Assembly (NCBI GenBank): GCA_963721075.1
Contig: CAVRHV010000019.1
Coordinates: 1-64,000 of the forward strand
DNA: 64,000 nt
Direction: 5' to 3'
Source: DATFVA01 sp963721075
GTDB lineage: Bacteria; Bacteroidota; Ignavibacteria; Ignavibacteriales; Ignavibacteriaceae
The position numbers were made by a program, and so were the translations under genes. Shown one piece after another: positions 9,005-18,564 of this stretch (the first letter of the stretch is position 1; every line of letters begins with the position of its first letter). The notes under the pieces are model-generated. The model worked only from the letters and a program-made list of their open reading frames with translations, ran no database searches and had not been told where the DNA came from.

Positions 9005-11095
9005 TCATTTTTTAACTACAGGTAAAATATTTTCTCTTCTTCGTCTGAATGCCGCAATAATTAGTCCTATGGTGATAAGCACAACTCCCGACCATACAAG
9101 ATCCATATTCTGTTTAATACTTGCCTCTACAGTAAGCACGCGCTGAAAACCGCCTGAACCGCTTCCGCCGCTGGTACTCTCGTCATAACCAAGAGGTGAT
9201 ATATAAATATCCTTTCCCCAGCCCGGCAGGATGTCAGGCTCACGCATAAGACTGTTATTAAAGCTGGAAATAAACATCACCGGGGAGGCCTTCAAAGTTT
9301 TCTTCTTCCCTTTTATTTCAACATCAAACGAGTATTTATCACTGCCGTTAATTCTGTTATAGCCGGTAAATATGAAGGTATGATGTAACGCCTTCACCTC
9401 TTTTCCCATCGGAAGAATGAGCTGTTCCGAGGTAGAGAAGTTACCCGAAATAAGAACGCCCAGAAGAAATACTCCAACCCCGATATGGGCTATCTGACCT
9501 CCGGTAACCAGGTAATTTATTTTCAGGCTCTTTATAATCGTACTGACGTTAGTCGAAACTACAAAACAGGCAGTAAGAGTGTATATCATAAAGTATATAG
9601 AGGCCATACCTGCAGCATAAGCGATTACGGCCGTCGCTGCTCCTGAAATAACAAGGTGAATAGCTGTTAATCGAAACAGTTCCTGTTTCTCAGTATAACG
9701 CCACCGAAGAATAAGGGTAAAAGCGATCATGAACATCATAAAGATAGCAAGTGGGAAATTCATCGTAGTATAGTAGCTGGTTTCCACAGAGCTTCCGAAA
9801 ATAGGGGATGAAGTACCCAGGATAATTATCAGAGCAGAACCGAGCATAAGAGCAGAACCGTAGAACAAACCGTTTTCTCTGCTGAAAAAAGATTCATCTG
9901 AACCCGATAATGTTTTTAAGTCCTTCCATCTTGCAATTACTCCTCCCAATCCCAGTACAGTGAATGTCAGAATAAATCCGAGGAGGAAAAGATAAGTCGT
10001 CATTCCCGGAGCGACAAACGAGTGAACTGAAGCTTCGGAAAGAATACCGCTTCTTGTAAGGAAAGTGCTGTAAATAACAAAGACAAATGTAAGGATGGAT
10101 AGAACAAGATTTGTTCTTATGTATTTTCCGCTTCCACCTTTCAACTGCGTATTTTTTTGAATTATAAGCGTGTGAATCAGAGCGATGCCGATGATCCATG
10201 GAACAAGACTTGAATTCTCAACGGGTCCCATCCCCAGAATCCTCCCCATCCCAGCACCCCGTAGGCCCAGTAACCGCCGATCATAATAGCCAGACCCAGC
10301 ACCGACATAGAAATGGAAAGCCACGGGAGAGATTTACTTACCCATGTTTTATAATCCTTTCTCAGGATTGCCGACATAGCAAATGAATAAGGAATTGCTG
10401 TCATTGCGAAACCGACAAACAACAGAGGAGGATGGATCTGCATCCAGAAGTTCTGGAGCAGAGGATTTAATCCTTTTCCAGCCACTATGAATTTATCAAG
10501 CGGAATGTTTAATGAGGCCAGTACCGTCTTAAGCTGAGGACCGATATGGAGGAACTGCTGGCCATTGTTATCGGCCATTATAAACTGCCGCAGGTCAGGT
10601 AGTCCTAGATAGGAAGAATTGAAGTATTTCAACTGCAGGTAATTCGGTTCAGCCCAGATTGAAGTAAAGGGATTCTTGAGGAGCGGACTGATCAGAACAG
10701 CCAGAAATACCGCTATCAATGTATAAACCATCATAAATGACGATTCACGTGCTGAGTCATCTGGAAAGGTTTCTGATAAGGAATAATCCGATTATTACCG
10801 CGAACAAGAGCCATAACAGAAAACTTCCTTCCTGACCGGCAAAAAAGGAAGAAACAAGCAGTCCAAATGAGAGGTCGCGACTGCTGTATTCAAAAACATA
10901 GTCGTACTGGTACTGGTGCGTCAGAATGAGGTAGAACAGGAATGCACTTGCTGCAGTTACAAATAATGTCATTGCATAAAAACCCCTGCGCGCAAGCGCA
11001 AGGGTATTAGTATATCCTCTGAATGTATAGTAATACATTATAACGGTAAAAATACCTGTTACAAGAGAACCCGTGATAAATAAATTTCCAATCAT
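9005..11095 (-). CDS. ccmF: CcmF-type cytochrome c haem lyase, broken by two frame shifts
   Basis: Three frames together make one CcmF-like protein of about 696 aa. The N-terminal part (10757-11095) carries the GQEGSFLLW motif. The middle (10177-10734) carries the haem-handling WWD stretch GWGGFWGWDP. The C-terminal part continues with VENSSLVPW, the exact CcmF sequel. Near 10757 one base is surplus (stop TGA after NLSR, then DDSARESSF in the next frame). Near 10225 one base is missing in a C run (GACCCGTTGAG). The total of 2091 bases is a multiple of three, so the breaks compensate. CcmF ligates haem to apocytochrome c in the periplasm; the island's cytochrome c is a possible client. No ccmABCE or ccmGH genes lie nearby. 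Sequence error is the likeliest cause; a true pseudogene is the alternative. Confidence 0.85.
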
Positions 11096-11135
11096 TATTA
11101 TTCTTTCTCTAATATGAAAATGATTTTACCCGATT

Positions 11136-11511
11136 TTACCTGACTTTATGCCCGGTTTTTTCAAGATACATTTTTGCCTTTTCAAGCGATACTTCCTTGA
11201 GAGTCATTCCGCAGAGAGGGCAGGTTCCGGGTTCATCCGAGATTACGTTATAATCCATCATATCCTGGTAAACCTTGCCGTCTTTGTTTGCATCGATTGC
11301 ATTAAGGTCAATTACGCCTTCTCGAACAATTGAGGTATCTGATGGTCGAATCAGCAGCCTGTTTCATAGTACTATGATCCATCTTCATGTGGTTCATGTT
11401 CATTTTAGTCGAATCCTGATTATCGTTTTTATCCTGTGCATTGGATAAGCCTGACAGCATGAAAGCCGCAATGAATACATACAGTGCTTTTCTTAAGATT
11501 CCTGATAACAT
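11136..11511 (-). CDS. Periplasmic heavy-metal-binding protein related to the CusB C-terminal tail, one frame shift
   Basis: I chose the ATG at 11511 because AAGGAG stands 7 bases upstream and a signal peptide (MLSGILRKALYVF...) follows; a longer frame reaching 11562 overlaps cusA and lacks this. The mature part has Met/His clusters (MNMNHMKMDH). It then breaks frame: the first frame ends at 11308, while the next frame reads DTSIVREGVIDLNAID, CPLCGMTL and a stop at 11136. That tail matches the end of the CusB protein of this operon (SIVREGVIDLQAID, CPLCNMTL). The locus is 376 bases, that is 3n+1, so one base is surplus near 11335-11355. It probably hands Cu(I) to the efflux pump, like a CusF; this is inference. 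Confidence 0.72.
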
Positions 11512-11545
11512 TTTATTCTCCTTTTTATTTGATTTAGTATTATTG

Positions 11546-14500
11546 TTAAACTTCAGCTGCATTTTCAGCGAGCATATTATTTTTTTTCATTTCTCTTTTC
11601 TTGATGGCAAAGAATATTGCCGGATAAACTGTCAGCTCAAGAATTAAGCTGGTTAGAATTCCTCCTACCATCGGAGCAGCAATTCTTTTCATAACGTCGC
11701 TTCCAGTGCCCATTCCAATAAGTATAGGCAGAAGTCCGAAAAGCATCGTAAGTACGGTCATCAGTTTGGGTCTTACACGCTTAACCGCTCCCTCAAAGAT
11801 GGCTTCTCTAAGATTTCCGATATTCTTAAGCAGACCTTTGCTTCTGAATTTTTCGTAAGCAATATCAAGATAAAGCAGCATTACAACTCCGGTCTCAGCG
11901 TCAACACCCAGCAGGGCTATTATACCAACCCATACAGCCACACTAAGATGAAATCCTGCTATGTATAAATACCATATCGCTCCAACCATTGAGAAGGGGA
12001 GTGCAAGCAGGACAATTCCTGTTTTCAACATCGACTTTGTGTTCATATACAGAAGCACAATTACGATGAGAATAGTAAGAGGAATTACCAGCATCAGATG
12101 CCTGGATGCTCTCTCCATGTATTCAAACTGACCGCTCCATTTGATTGAATATCCCGGAGGGAGAGTAACTTTATCATTTATTATTTCTTTGGCACGATCT
12201 ACATAAGTACCCACATCAATATTTTGTATATCGATGTATACCCAGGTATTGGGTCTCGCATTTTCCGATTTTATCATCGGCGGACCTTTCTTAACCTCTA
12301 TAGTCCCAAGTTCTTCAAGAGGAATATTTCCGCCCTGTGGAGTCGGAACCAGAACACGCTTTAATGCTTCCAGGTTTTCCCTGTAGTCTCTCTGATAACG
12401 AAGATTGACAGGGTATCGTTCCAATCCTTCCACTGTTTTGGTTATGTTCATTCCTCCTACAGCTGACATGAATACATCCTGTACATCACCGACCGTCAGT
12501 CCGTACCTTGCAATTGCCTCCCGATCGATATCGAAATCGACATAATTCCCGCCTACAGAACGTTCGGCATACGCAGAGCGGGTACCCGGGATAGTCTTTG
12601 CAGCTTCTTCAATTTCTTTACCTATTTTTTGAAGAACGTTGAGATCGGGTCCTGCTATTTTAATACCTACAGGGGTCTTAATTCCTGTAGAAAGCATATC
12701 GATACGAGTCTTAATCGGCATAGTCCATGCATTTGTCAAACCGGGTATCTGTATCGCATTATTCATTTCCTCTACCAGCTTCTCAGTAGTCATCCCGGGT
12801 CGCCATTGGTCGTGCGGCTTTAATCGTATGGTTGTTTCTATCATCGAAAGAGGTGCGGGATCAGTCGGGGTATCGGCCCTTCCAATCTTACCAAAGACAG
12901 ATTCAACTTCGGGGAATGTCTTTATTATCTTATCTGTCTGCTGGAGAAGTTCCTTTGCCTTGGTAATCGATATTCCGGGAAGAGTTGTGGGCATATAAAG
13001 CAGGTCACCTTCATCAAGAGGCGGCATAAACTCTGAACCCAGCTGAGAATAAGGAATGTATGTAGCAATTACAATAAGTATTGCCGCACCGATAACCCAC
13101 CATCTTCTGTTCATTACAAAATCTACTATAGGGTGATAAAGCCTGGCCAGGAATTTTGTAATCGGATTTTCCTCTTCTCTCCTCATTTTACCTCTCACAA
13201 AATATCCAAGCAGGATCGGTACAATGGTAACAGTCAGAATTGCAGCGGCAGCCATTGAGTAAGTTTTCGTGAAAGCCAGGGGTTTGAACATCCTTCCTTC
13301 CTGCTGTTCGAGTGTGAACACAGGTATAAAAGAAATTGTAATTACAAGTAAAGAGTAAAAAATCGAAGGGCCGACTTCTTTAGCGGCTTCAAGAATCACC
13401 TTCCAGTGGGGGAGTCGTTCACTTAAAGGCTTATCCTGATTATGCACCATATGTGTCTGGGCGTTCTCCACCAGGATAATGGAGGCATCCACCATTGCCC
13501 CGATCGCGATTGCAATACCTCCAAGCGACATAATATTGGCATTTATTCCCTGGAGTTTCATCACAAGGAATGCGGCAAGAACAGCGGTAGGGAGGGTGAA
13601 AATGGCGACCAGCGAACTCCTGATATGGAGTAAGAAGAGGATTATTATCAGGGCTACTACAATGGTTTCTTCTAACAGTTTGTCCTTAAGATTGTCGATA
13701 GCTCTGTCAATAAGACTCGAACGGTCATACGCTGTTTTTATCTGAACATCGGGAGGGAGCGACTTCTTAAGCTCAGCCAGCCTCTCCTTTACCTTCTCGA
13801 TAACCGAAAGTGCATTTTCACCGTAACGTATTATTATAATTCCGCCTACAGTTTCACCTTCACCGTTCCAGTCGGCCAGACCTCTTCGAAGCTCAGGCCC
13901 CAGAGTAACGTCGGCAACATCGCTCAGGTATACGGGAGATCCTGAATTTGATGAAACGCCGATAGCTATCTTTTTCAAATCATCGATGCTCTTTATATAT
14001 CCGAGTCCTCTTACCATATACTCAGCTTCACCCATCTCCAATAATCTTCCACCGACATCATTATTGCTCCGCTGGATAGCCATCTTAACTTTCTGAAGCG
14101 GAATACCGTAATAGGCAAGTTTATTAGGATCTACATTCACCTGATACTGCTTAACATAGCCTCCGACAGAGGCTACTTCAGAGACACCGGGTATTGATGA
14201 AAGTTCATACTTTAGAAAATAGTCCTGCAGGGATCTCAATTCCTGCAGATTTCTCTTATCTGACTGAAGCACATACTGATAAACCCAGCCAAGGCCTGTT
14301 GCATCCGGGCCCAGCTGAGGACTAACACCCTCCGGCAGCTGCCCCCTTAATCCACTAAGGTATTCAAGCACCCTGCTCCTTGCCCAGTAAAGGTCTGTAC
14401 CGTCTTCGAATATTATATACACCATAGAAAATCCGAAGAAGGAGTAGCCGCGCACATCCTTTGCATAAGGAACAGACAGCATTTTAGTTGTAAGGGGATA

Positions 14501-14728
14501 GGTTACCTGGTCTTCTACGATCCTTGGACCCTGTCCCGGATACTCAGTGTATATTATTACCTGCACATCACTCAAATCAGGAATAGCATCTACCTTTGTG
14601 TTGAAAACTGCCCAGACGCCGCCGAGAATTAAAGCCGCAGTAAAAAGTATCACCAGAAATTTATTGTTGATTGACCACTCAATGAGTTTTTGAATCAATC
14701 CTTCTTTATTATTTTCGTTGGATATCAT
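11546..14728 (-). CDS. cusA: Cu(I)/Ag(I) efflux RND transporter, CusA family
   Basis: This 1060-aa inner-membrane pump of the heavy-metal RND family drives metal out by proton antiport. The helix-4 motif GAMVDASIILVENA is near residue 408-421. The three methionines known to bind copper in E. coli CusA are all kept: LLYMPTT near 576, PLSMIETT near 627 and RIDMLSTG near 676. That favours Cu/Ag over the Zn/Co pumps of the CzcA branch. It follows cusB by 111 bases, which contain a hairpin repeat, and is followed by the small metal-binding gene. The reading frame is intact. TolC, CusB and CusA together form the full trans-envelope channel. Confidence 0.95.
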   Translation of the reverse strand: MISNENNKEGLIQKLIEWSINNKFLVILFTAALILGGVWAVFNTKVDAIPDLSDVQVIIYTEYPGQGPRIVEDQVTYPLTTKMLSVPYAKDVRGYSFFGFSMVYIIFEDGTDLYWARSRVLEYLSGLRGQLPEGVSPQLGPDATGLGWVYQYVLQSDKRNLQELRSLQDYFLKYELSSIPGVSEVASVGGYVKQYQVNVDPNKLAYYGIPLQKVKMAIQRSNNDVGGRLLEMGEAEYMVRGLGYIKSIDDLKKIAIGVSSNSGSPVYLSDVADVTLGPELRRGLADWNGEGETVGGIIIIRYGENALSVIEKVKERLAELKKSLPPDVQIKTAYDRSSLIDRAIDNLKDKLLEETIVVALIIILFLLHIRSSLVAIFTLPTAVLAAFLVMKLQGINANIMSLGGIAIAIGAMVDASIILVENAQTHMVHNQDKPLSERLPHWKVILEAAKEVGPSIFYSLLVITISFIPVFTLEQQEGRMFKPLAFTKTYSMAAAAILTVTIVPILLGYFVRGKMRREEENPITKFLARLYHPIVDFVMNRRWWVIGAAILIVIATYIPYSQLGSEFMPPLDEGDLLYMPTTLPGISITKAKELLQQTDKIIKTFPEVESVFGKIGRADTPTDPAPLSMIETTIRLKPHDQWRPGMTTEKLVEEMNNAIQIPGLTNAWTMPIKTRIDMLSTGIKTPVGIKIAGPDLNVLQKIGKEIEEAAKTIPGTRSAYAERSVGGNYVDFDIDREAIARYGLTVGDVQDVFMSAVGGMNITKTVEGLERYPVNLRYQRDYRENLEALKRVLVPTPQGGNIPLEELGTIEVKKGPPMIKSENARPNTWVYIDIQNIDVGTYVDRAKEIINDKVTLPPGYSIKWSGQFEYMERASRHLMLVIPLTILIVIVLLYMNTKSMLKTGIVLLALPFSMVGAIWYLYIAGFHLSVAVWVGIIALLGVDAETGVVMLLYLDIAYEKFRSKGLLKNIGNLREAIFEGAVKRVRPKLMTVLTMLFGLLPILIGMGTGSDVMKRIAAPMVGGILTSLILELTVYPAIFFAIKKREMKKNNMLAENAAEV

Positions 14729-14750
14729 CTAAATCTCCTGTTTTATTAGG

Positions 14751-14821
14751 GTCATTTCGACCGCAGATAGAAATCTTAAAGGTTAAATAGATTTCCCTGT
14801 CGAAGACTTTCCCGAAATGAC
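14751..14821. repeat. REP-like nested hairpin between cusB and cusA
   Basis: The outer arms GTCATTTCG (14751-14759) and CGAAATGAC (14813-14821) are perfect reverse complements. Inside them GAAATCT (14770-14776) pairs with AGATTTC (14789-14795). The wording GTCATTTCGAcc...GAAATCT resembles a dispersed intergenic repeat I know from Bacteroidota genomes. Only one copy was noticed in this window. In the mRNA it would fold between two cistrons and could affect relative expression or stability. Confidence 0.7.
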
Positions 14822-14839
14822 AAATACAAACTTTCTGTT

Positions 14840-16534
14840 TCATTTCTTAACCTTAAATCCATTATCTTCCAGATTCTTTTTAACCTGTGCAATTGGAAGT
14901 TCTGCCAGCGTCATATTACAGAGCGGGCATTTACCGGGGGTATCAGAAATGACATTCCAATCCATCTGATCCTGGAAGAGTTTCCCATCGTTATTTTTAT
15001 CTATCGCCTGCAGATCGATTACCCCTTCACGGACAATACTTTCAGAAGCGGCAGCATCATTATCTTTTTCTTTTTCAACACTACCATTTATATTCTCCAT
15101 CTTCGGTTCACTACTCTTAACTGCATGGTCTTGTTTCATTTGGCTGCGATCATTCTTCATTGCCGTGGAATCTTCATCTGCGTCCTGCATCATACCAATA
15201 GCTGATTTAAGATTGCTCTCTGAATCAATTAAGAACTGAGCCGAAGTTACTATCCTTGATCCTTCTGTAAGTCCTTTTACAACCTGGTAGTATCCGTTGG
15301 AATAACCGCCGAGTGTAACAGGCTGAGGTTTGAACCTGCCGTCGCCGAGTGATAAAATTACGATATCTCTTGCACCGCTTCTTATTACAGCATTCTCGGG
15401 AACAACAGGGGAGGGTCCGAAATCTTTACCGCTAATTTCAACATTCGCAAACATTTCAGGTTTTAGCCTGCCTGAGGAATTATTTATATCGAGCCTTACC
15501 TTTACTGTCCTCGACCTGGAATCAAGGGTAGGGTAGATAAAGGAAACTTTCCCGTTGAATATTTGTCCCGGCAGATAGTTGAACTTTATTTTAGCGGGCG
15601 AACCTACATCTATTTTGGAAAGTTCATATTCATAAACATCTGCAACAAGCCAGAGATTTGATAGATCAGAAATTTGAAGCAAAGGCATCCCGGCGCTAAT
15701 TTTCTGTCCCTGAAGAACATCTTTGGAGATTACAGTACCGCTGTTTCTGGCATAGAGAGTTACGTAGGTTTTTATTTCTTTCGTGTCTTTTAATTTCTCT
15801 ATATCGTTTTCCGGAACTTCCAGCAACTGGAGTTTTCTGACGGCATTCTTAACGAGTTCATTACCGCTTTCCATAACCGATTTTATGGATGATTGGTTTA
15901 CGCTGTTGTTATATGAAAGAGCAGTAAGGAGTTCCTGCTGCGCCGATACAAGTTCAGGCGAGTATATATCCATAAGTTTTTCACCTTTGCTGACCTTTTC
16001 GCCTGTGTAATTGACGTACAGTTTCTCGATCCATCCGCCTACTCGTGTAGTAACGATATAATCGGTCTTTTCATTTGATTTAAGAACTCCGTTGGTTGTA
16101 ACCATGGATGAAAGATTCTTCTTTTCAACCGAAGCGATTTTAACATTCATATTTTGAACAACTGCCGGATCTATCTTCACAATACCTGAGTTTCCTGCCT
16201 CATCTTCATAAACCGGAACGAGATCCATTCCCATTTTCGATTTGCCGGGATGATCATAGATCTCATTTGCATCCATTGGAGCACGCCAGTACAGGATTTT
16301 CCGCTCACCCGGCTTAGTTGTACCGGTTGTACTGTTTTTTATCGGCACGAGCTTCATCCCGCAGATCGGACAATTGCCCGGATGATCTTCAATTATATCC
16401 GGATGCATTCCGCATGTGTATAATTGTTTTTCTGTATTTACACCAGAATTGCTGCTTACGGTTGTAGTAAGTATTAAACCCAGTGCAGCCACTGCCACTG
16501 CAACAAGTGCGATTATTAAATATTTCTTTTTCAT
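14840..16534 (-). CDS. cusB: Copper efflux periplasmic adaptor CusB with N- and C-terminal metal-binding domains
   Basis: The protein is 564 aa, longer than the 407 aa of E. coli CusB. After an N-terminal membrane anchor (residues 5-25) come two heavy-metal-binding modules: CGMHP 41-45 with CPICGM 55-60, and YWRAPMD 82-88 with SKMGMDLVP 99-107. The membrane-fusion core (barrel-sandwich and alpha-hairpin domains, about 115-440) follows. A Met/His/Asp-rich linker leads to a C-terminal module with CPLCNMTL at 536-543. The adaptor links CusA to TolC and passes metal to the pump. The tail module recurs in the small protein at 11136-11511. The gene starts 9 bases after tolC. Confidence 0.94.
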   Translation of the reverse strand: MKKKYLIIALVAVAVAALGLILTTTVSSNSGVNTEKQLYTCGMHPDIIEDHPGNCPICGMKLVPIKNSTTGTTKPGERKILYWRAPMDANEIYDHPGKSKMGMDLVPVYEDEAGNSGIVKIDPAVVQNMNVKIASVEKKNLSSMVTTNGVLKSNEKTDYIVTTRVGGWIEKLYVNYTGEKVSKGEKLMDIYSPELVSAQQELLTALSYNNSVNQSSIKSVMESGNELVKNAVRKLQLLEVPENDIEKLKDTKEIKTYVTLYARNSGTVISKDVLQGQKISAGMPLLQISDLSNLWLVADVYEYELSKIDVGSPAKIKFNYLPGQIFNGKVSFIYPTLDSRSRTVKVRLDINNSSGRLKPEMFANVEISGKDFGPSPVVPENAVIRSGARDIVILSLGDGRFKPQPVTLGGYSNGYYQVVKGLTEGSRIVTSAQFLIDSESNLKSAIGMMQDADEDSTAMKNDRSQMKQDHAVKSSEPKMENINGSVEKEKDNDAAASESIVREGVIDLQAIDKNNDGKLFQDQMDWNVISDTPGKCPLCNMTLAELPIAQVKKNLEDNGFKVKK

Positions 16535-16543
16535 TTCTATCTC

Positions 16544-17815
16544 CTATTTCAAATTCTCATTTAGATCAGACCCGGTTAAGAACTCAAGGCCCGCAATTTC
16601 TTTCAGGTAGTTAGTTTCAAGTCTGTACAGTTTTGTTTCCACCTGGTACAGCTTACTCTGAGAATCGATAACATTTATAAAATCTATTTGTCCCGTCTGG
16701 TAGCTGGAAAGAGCTGAGTTGAAAGTCTGCTGCGCCTGGGGATATTCCGCTTCCTTTATAAGTTTGATCCGTTCCTGAAGCGAATTCAGCTTTGCGATGG
16801 ATGAACCGAAATTCCGGGCGAGTACCTGCTGTGCCAGGGCATACTGCTGAGCATACATTTCCTGCATCGATTCCGTTTCCTGAATTTTAGCCGTTATCTT
16901 ACCACCGTAGTTAAGCGGCAGACTGATGCCTACCATAACAGAAAAGAAATCGGTAAGAGGAGTATTCGTTTTCGCAATTTCATCCCGCTGTGCATACTGA
17001 ACAGAAAGATTAAAATTCGGATATCGTTCATATTTCGCCAGATTTTCCTGAAGAGCCGCTTTCTCCTGCGCTAGACGGAAACCTTTCAGATAAGCACGTT
17101 TCTGAACAGCAAGTGAATCAAGTTCTTCTACCGTAAATTTCCGGAATGATATATCCGGTATTTTTTCAGTTACGATGACGTTATCAGGAGGCAGCAGCAG
17201 AAGTGCGTTAAGATCCGCTGTTACTGAGGCTTCCTGGCTTTTCAGATCTTCAATCTTGTCGCTGATATTGGTTAATTCAAGCTCAACTTTAAGAAGGTTC
17301 TGCTGACTGGCTGTTGAGACTTCATACTTCGTTCTGACCACATTTGAGATATCATCAAGGAGCTTTTTGCTTTCCTTTTCGATGGAGATAGCTTTCCTGA
17401 TATAGCTTAACTCGTAATAAGATTGCCTTACGTTTTTGACTATTTCATTCTTTGCGTCATCATATTCCTGTTTTATTATATCAACATCCTTTGAGGCTAC
17501 GTCAGCAGTTGCGCTCAGTTTTCCCGGAAAGGGTATGCCCTGACTCAAACCGACAATCTTTCCTGTCATCGGCTCCTGAGTAAAAGAGAATGTATTTACG
17601 GGCAGGTTCGCCAATCCAAGCGTAAGAGTAGGATCGGGAAGGTTAGAATTCTGTTCAATTCTATTGGCAGCAGCTTCGGTTTTTGCCTGCAGCATTTTAA
17701 GCTTAGGACTTACCTTCACGGCGAGGCTGGTTAGTGAATCCAGCGATTGGCCGTAAAGAAACCCTGGCGCGCTTAAAAAACATAACAGAAATATTATCTG
17801 CTTTATACTTTTCAT
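16544..17815 (-). CDS. Outer-membrane channel protein, TolC family (CusC-like)
   Basis: This 423-aa protein has a signal peptide (residues 1-22, MKSIKQIIFLLCFLSAPGFL) and two internally similar coiled-coil/strand halves typical of the OEP fold. The trimer forms the exit duct of RND pumps across the outer membrane. It is the first gene of the tolC-cusB-cusA unit, with 9 bases to cusB, and its upstream 116 bases hold two inverted repeats that may be operators. No lipoprotein Cys is seen, unlike E. coli CusC. Confidence 0.92.
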   Translation of the reverse strand: MKSIKQIIFLLCFLSAPGFLYGQSLDSLTSLAVKVSPKLKMLQAKTEAAANRIEQNSNLPDPTLTLGLANLPVNTFSFTQEPMTGKIVGLSQGIPFPGKLSATADVASKDVDIIKQEYDDAKNEIVKNVRQSYYELSYIRKAISIEKESKKLLDDISNVVRTKYEVSTASQQNLLKVELELTNISDKIEDLKSQEASVTADLNALLLLPPDNVIVTEKIPDISFRKFTVEELDSLAVQKRAYLKGFRLAQEKAALQENLAKYERYPNFNLSVQYAQRDEIAKTNTPLTDFFSVMVGISLPLNYGGKITAKIQETESMQEMYAQQYALAQQVLARNFGSSIAKLNSLQERIKLIKEAEYPQAQQTFNSALSSYQTGQIDFINVIDSQSKLYQVETKLYRLETNYLKEIAGLEFLTGSDLNENLK

Positions 17816-17838
17816 TAAAAATCCTCTTACAATTTTTT

Positions 17839-17855
17839 GATCAGATAGTCTGATC
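17839..17855. promoter_or_regulatory. Inverted repeat close to the efflux-operon start (GATCAG-N5-CTGATC)
   Basis: Six-base arms with a five-base centre lie 24 bases before the tolC start codon. Position and symmetry suit a repressor site or a short leader hairpin. No match to a known operator is claimed. Confidence 0.35.
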
Positions 17856-17887
17856 CTGATAATGTTAAATCAAAATGAATTAACTAT

Positions 17888-17908
17888 GGGTACAGGAATT
17901 CCTGTCCC
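17888..17908. promoter_or_regulatory. Palindrome upstream of the copper efflux operon (ACAGGAATTCCTGT)
   Basis: The 14-base core at 17892-17905 is a perfect palindrome and is flanked by GGG and CCC that can also pair. It lies 73 bases before the tolC start and 24 bases after the end of the Cys-rich gene. It could be a metal-regulator operator or, as RNA, a terminator of the upstream gene; there is no T-run, which favours the operator reading. Confidence 0.4.
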
Positions 17909-17931
17909 GGTAACAAAGAATTGTAAGGGTA

Positions 17932-18360
17932 TTAAATGAGGAGGACGGAGATATTTAAATAGAGATGATTATTGCTGGCCGGGGGAGAAGAATTACTGCA
18001 GAAACCAAAAGCATCAGAAAAAGCAGGTGACTGATATAAAGGAATAATTCCTGTAAGAACTGATTTCGCACTGGTTTTTACATTTATATCATTAGCTGCA
18101 TTAATTATCTGATCGGTGAGGTTCCGTTCAACTATTTTAAATTGACAACATCCGTCATACTGATTAACGGTAAGCTTTACAGGAGGTTCTTCTTCCTGAT
18201 TCTTGCAGCAGCTGTGGTCTTCCTTCATTTGATTGTGCATTTTGCAAGCCGAAGCGGAAGAGAGTCCGTTAATACTGCATATATGCAGAGAAAGAGGTAA
18301 TCCTGTTGAAGAGAACAGGAATACTCCAAGTAAAGTCAATATAAATAGTTTTCTTTTCAT
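17932..18360 (-). CDS. Cys-rich secreted protein, HYC_CC_PP-like
   Basis: I start at the ATG at 18360 (MKRKLFILTLLGVFLF), which gives a clean signal peptide; the frame extends 61 codons upstream but that part is AT-rich and looks non-coding. The 142-aa product keeps a spaced Cys pattern: LHIC, ACKMH, SCCK and GCCQF, then SPPAS near the end. This arrangement resembles small Bacteroidota proteins named HYC_CC_PP, found beside CusB/CusA or CzcA genes. A periplasmic or membrane-attached copper-binding role is likely but unproven. It precedes the efflux operon by 116 bases in the same direction. Confidence 0.7.
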   Translation of the reverse strand: MKRKLFILTLLGVFLFSSTGLPLSLHICSINGLSSASACKMHNQMKEDHSCCKNQEEEPPVKLTVNQYDGCCQFKIVERNLTDQIINAANDINVKTSAKSVLTGIIPLYQSPAFSDAFGFCSNSSPPASNNHLYLNISVLLI

Positions 18361-18564
18361 CAATTGTTGACAAACATATAATATCGCCGGGAGAAAAGCA
18401 ATATTTATGCCGGGATGCAAATTATTTAATATTAAGCAATTATTTAGTTTTATTCCCTTATCTGATAAGAATATTGTAACAAAAATATCAAAAATGGAAT
18501 CGGAATTATCTGTTTTGATGACTTTATGATCTTTTGGTTTCATATAAACAGCATAAAAGTGCAG

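Noticed and set aside
11512..11562. Longer start of the small metal-binding protein
   Set aside because: It overlaps the end of cusA and hides a clean signal peptide; AAGGAG precedes the inner ATG.
18361..18543. 61-codon N-terminal extension of the Cys-rich protein
   Set aside because: It would bury the signal peptide inside the protein, and the sequence is AT-rich and looks non-coding. The ATG at 18360 gives a normal secreted protein.
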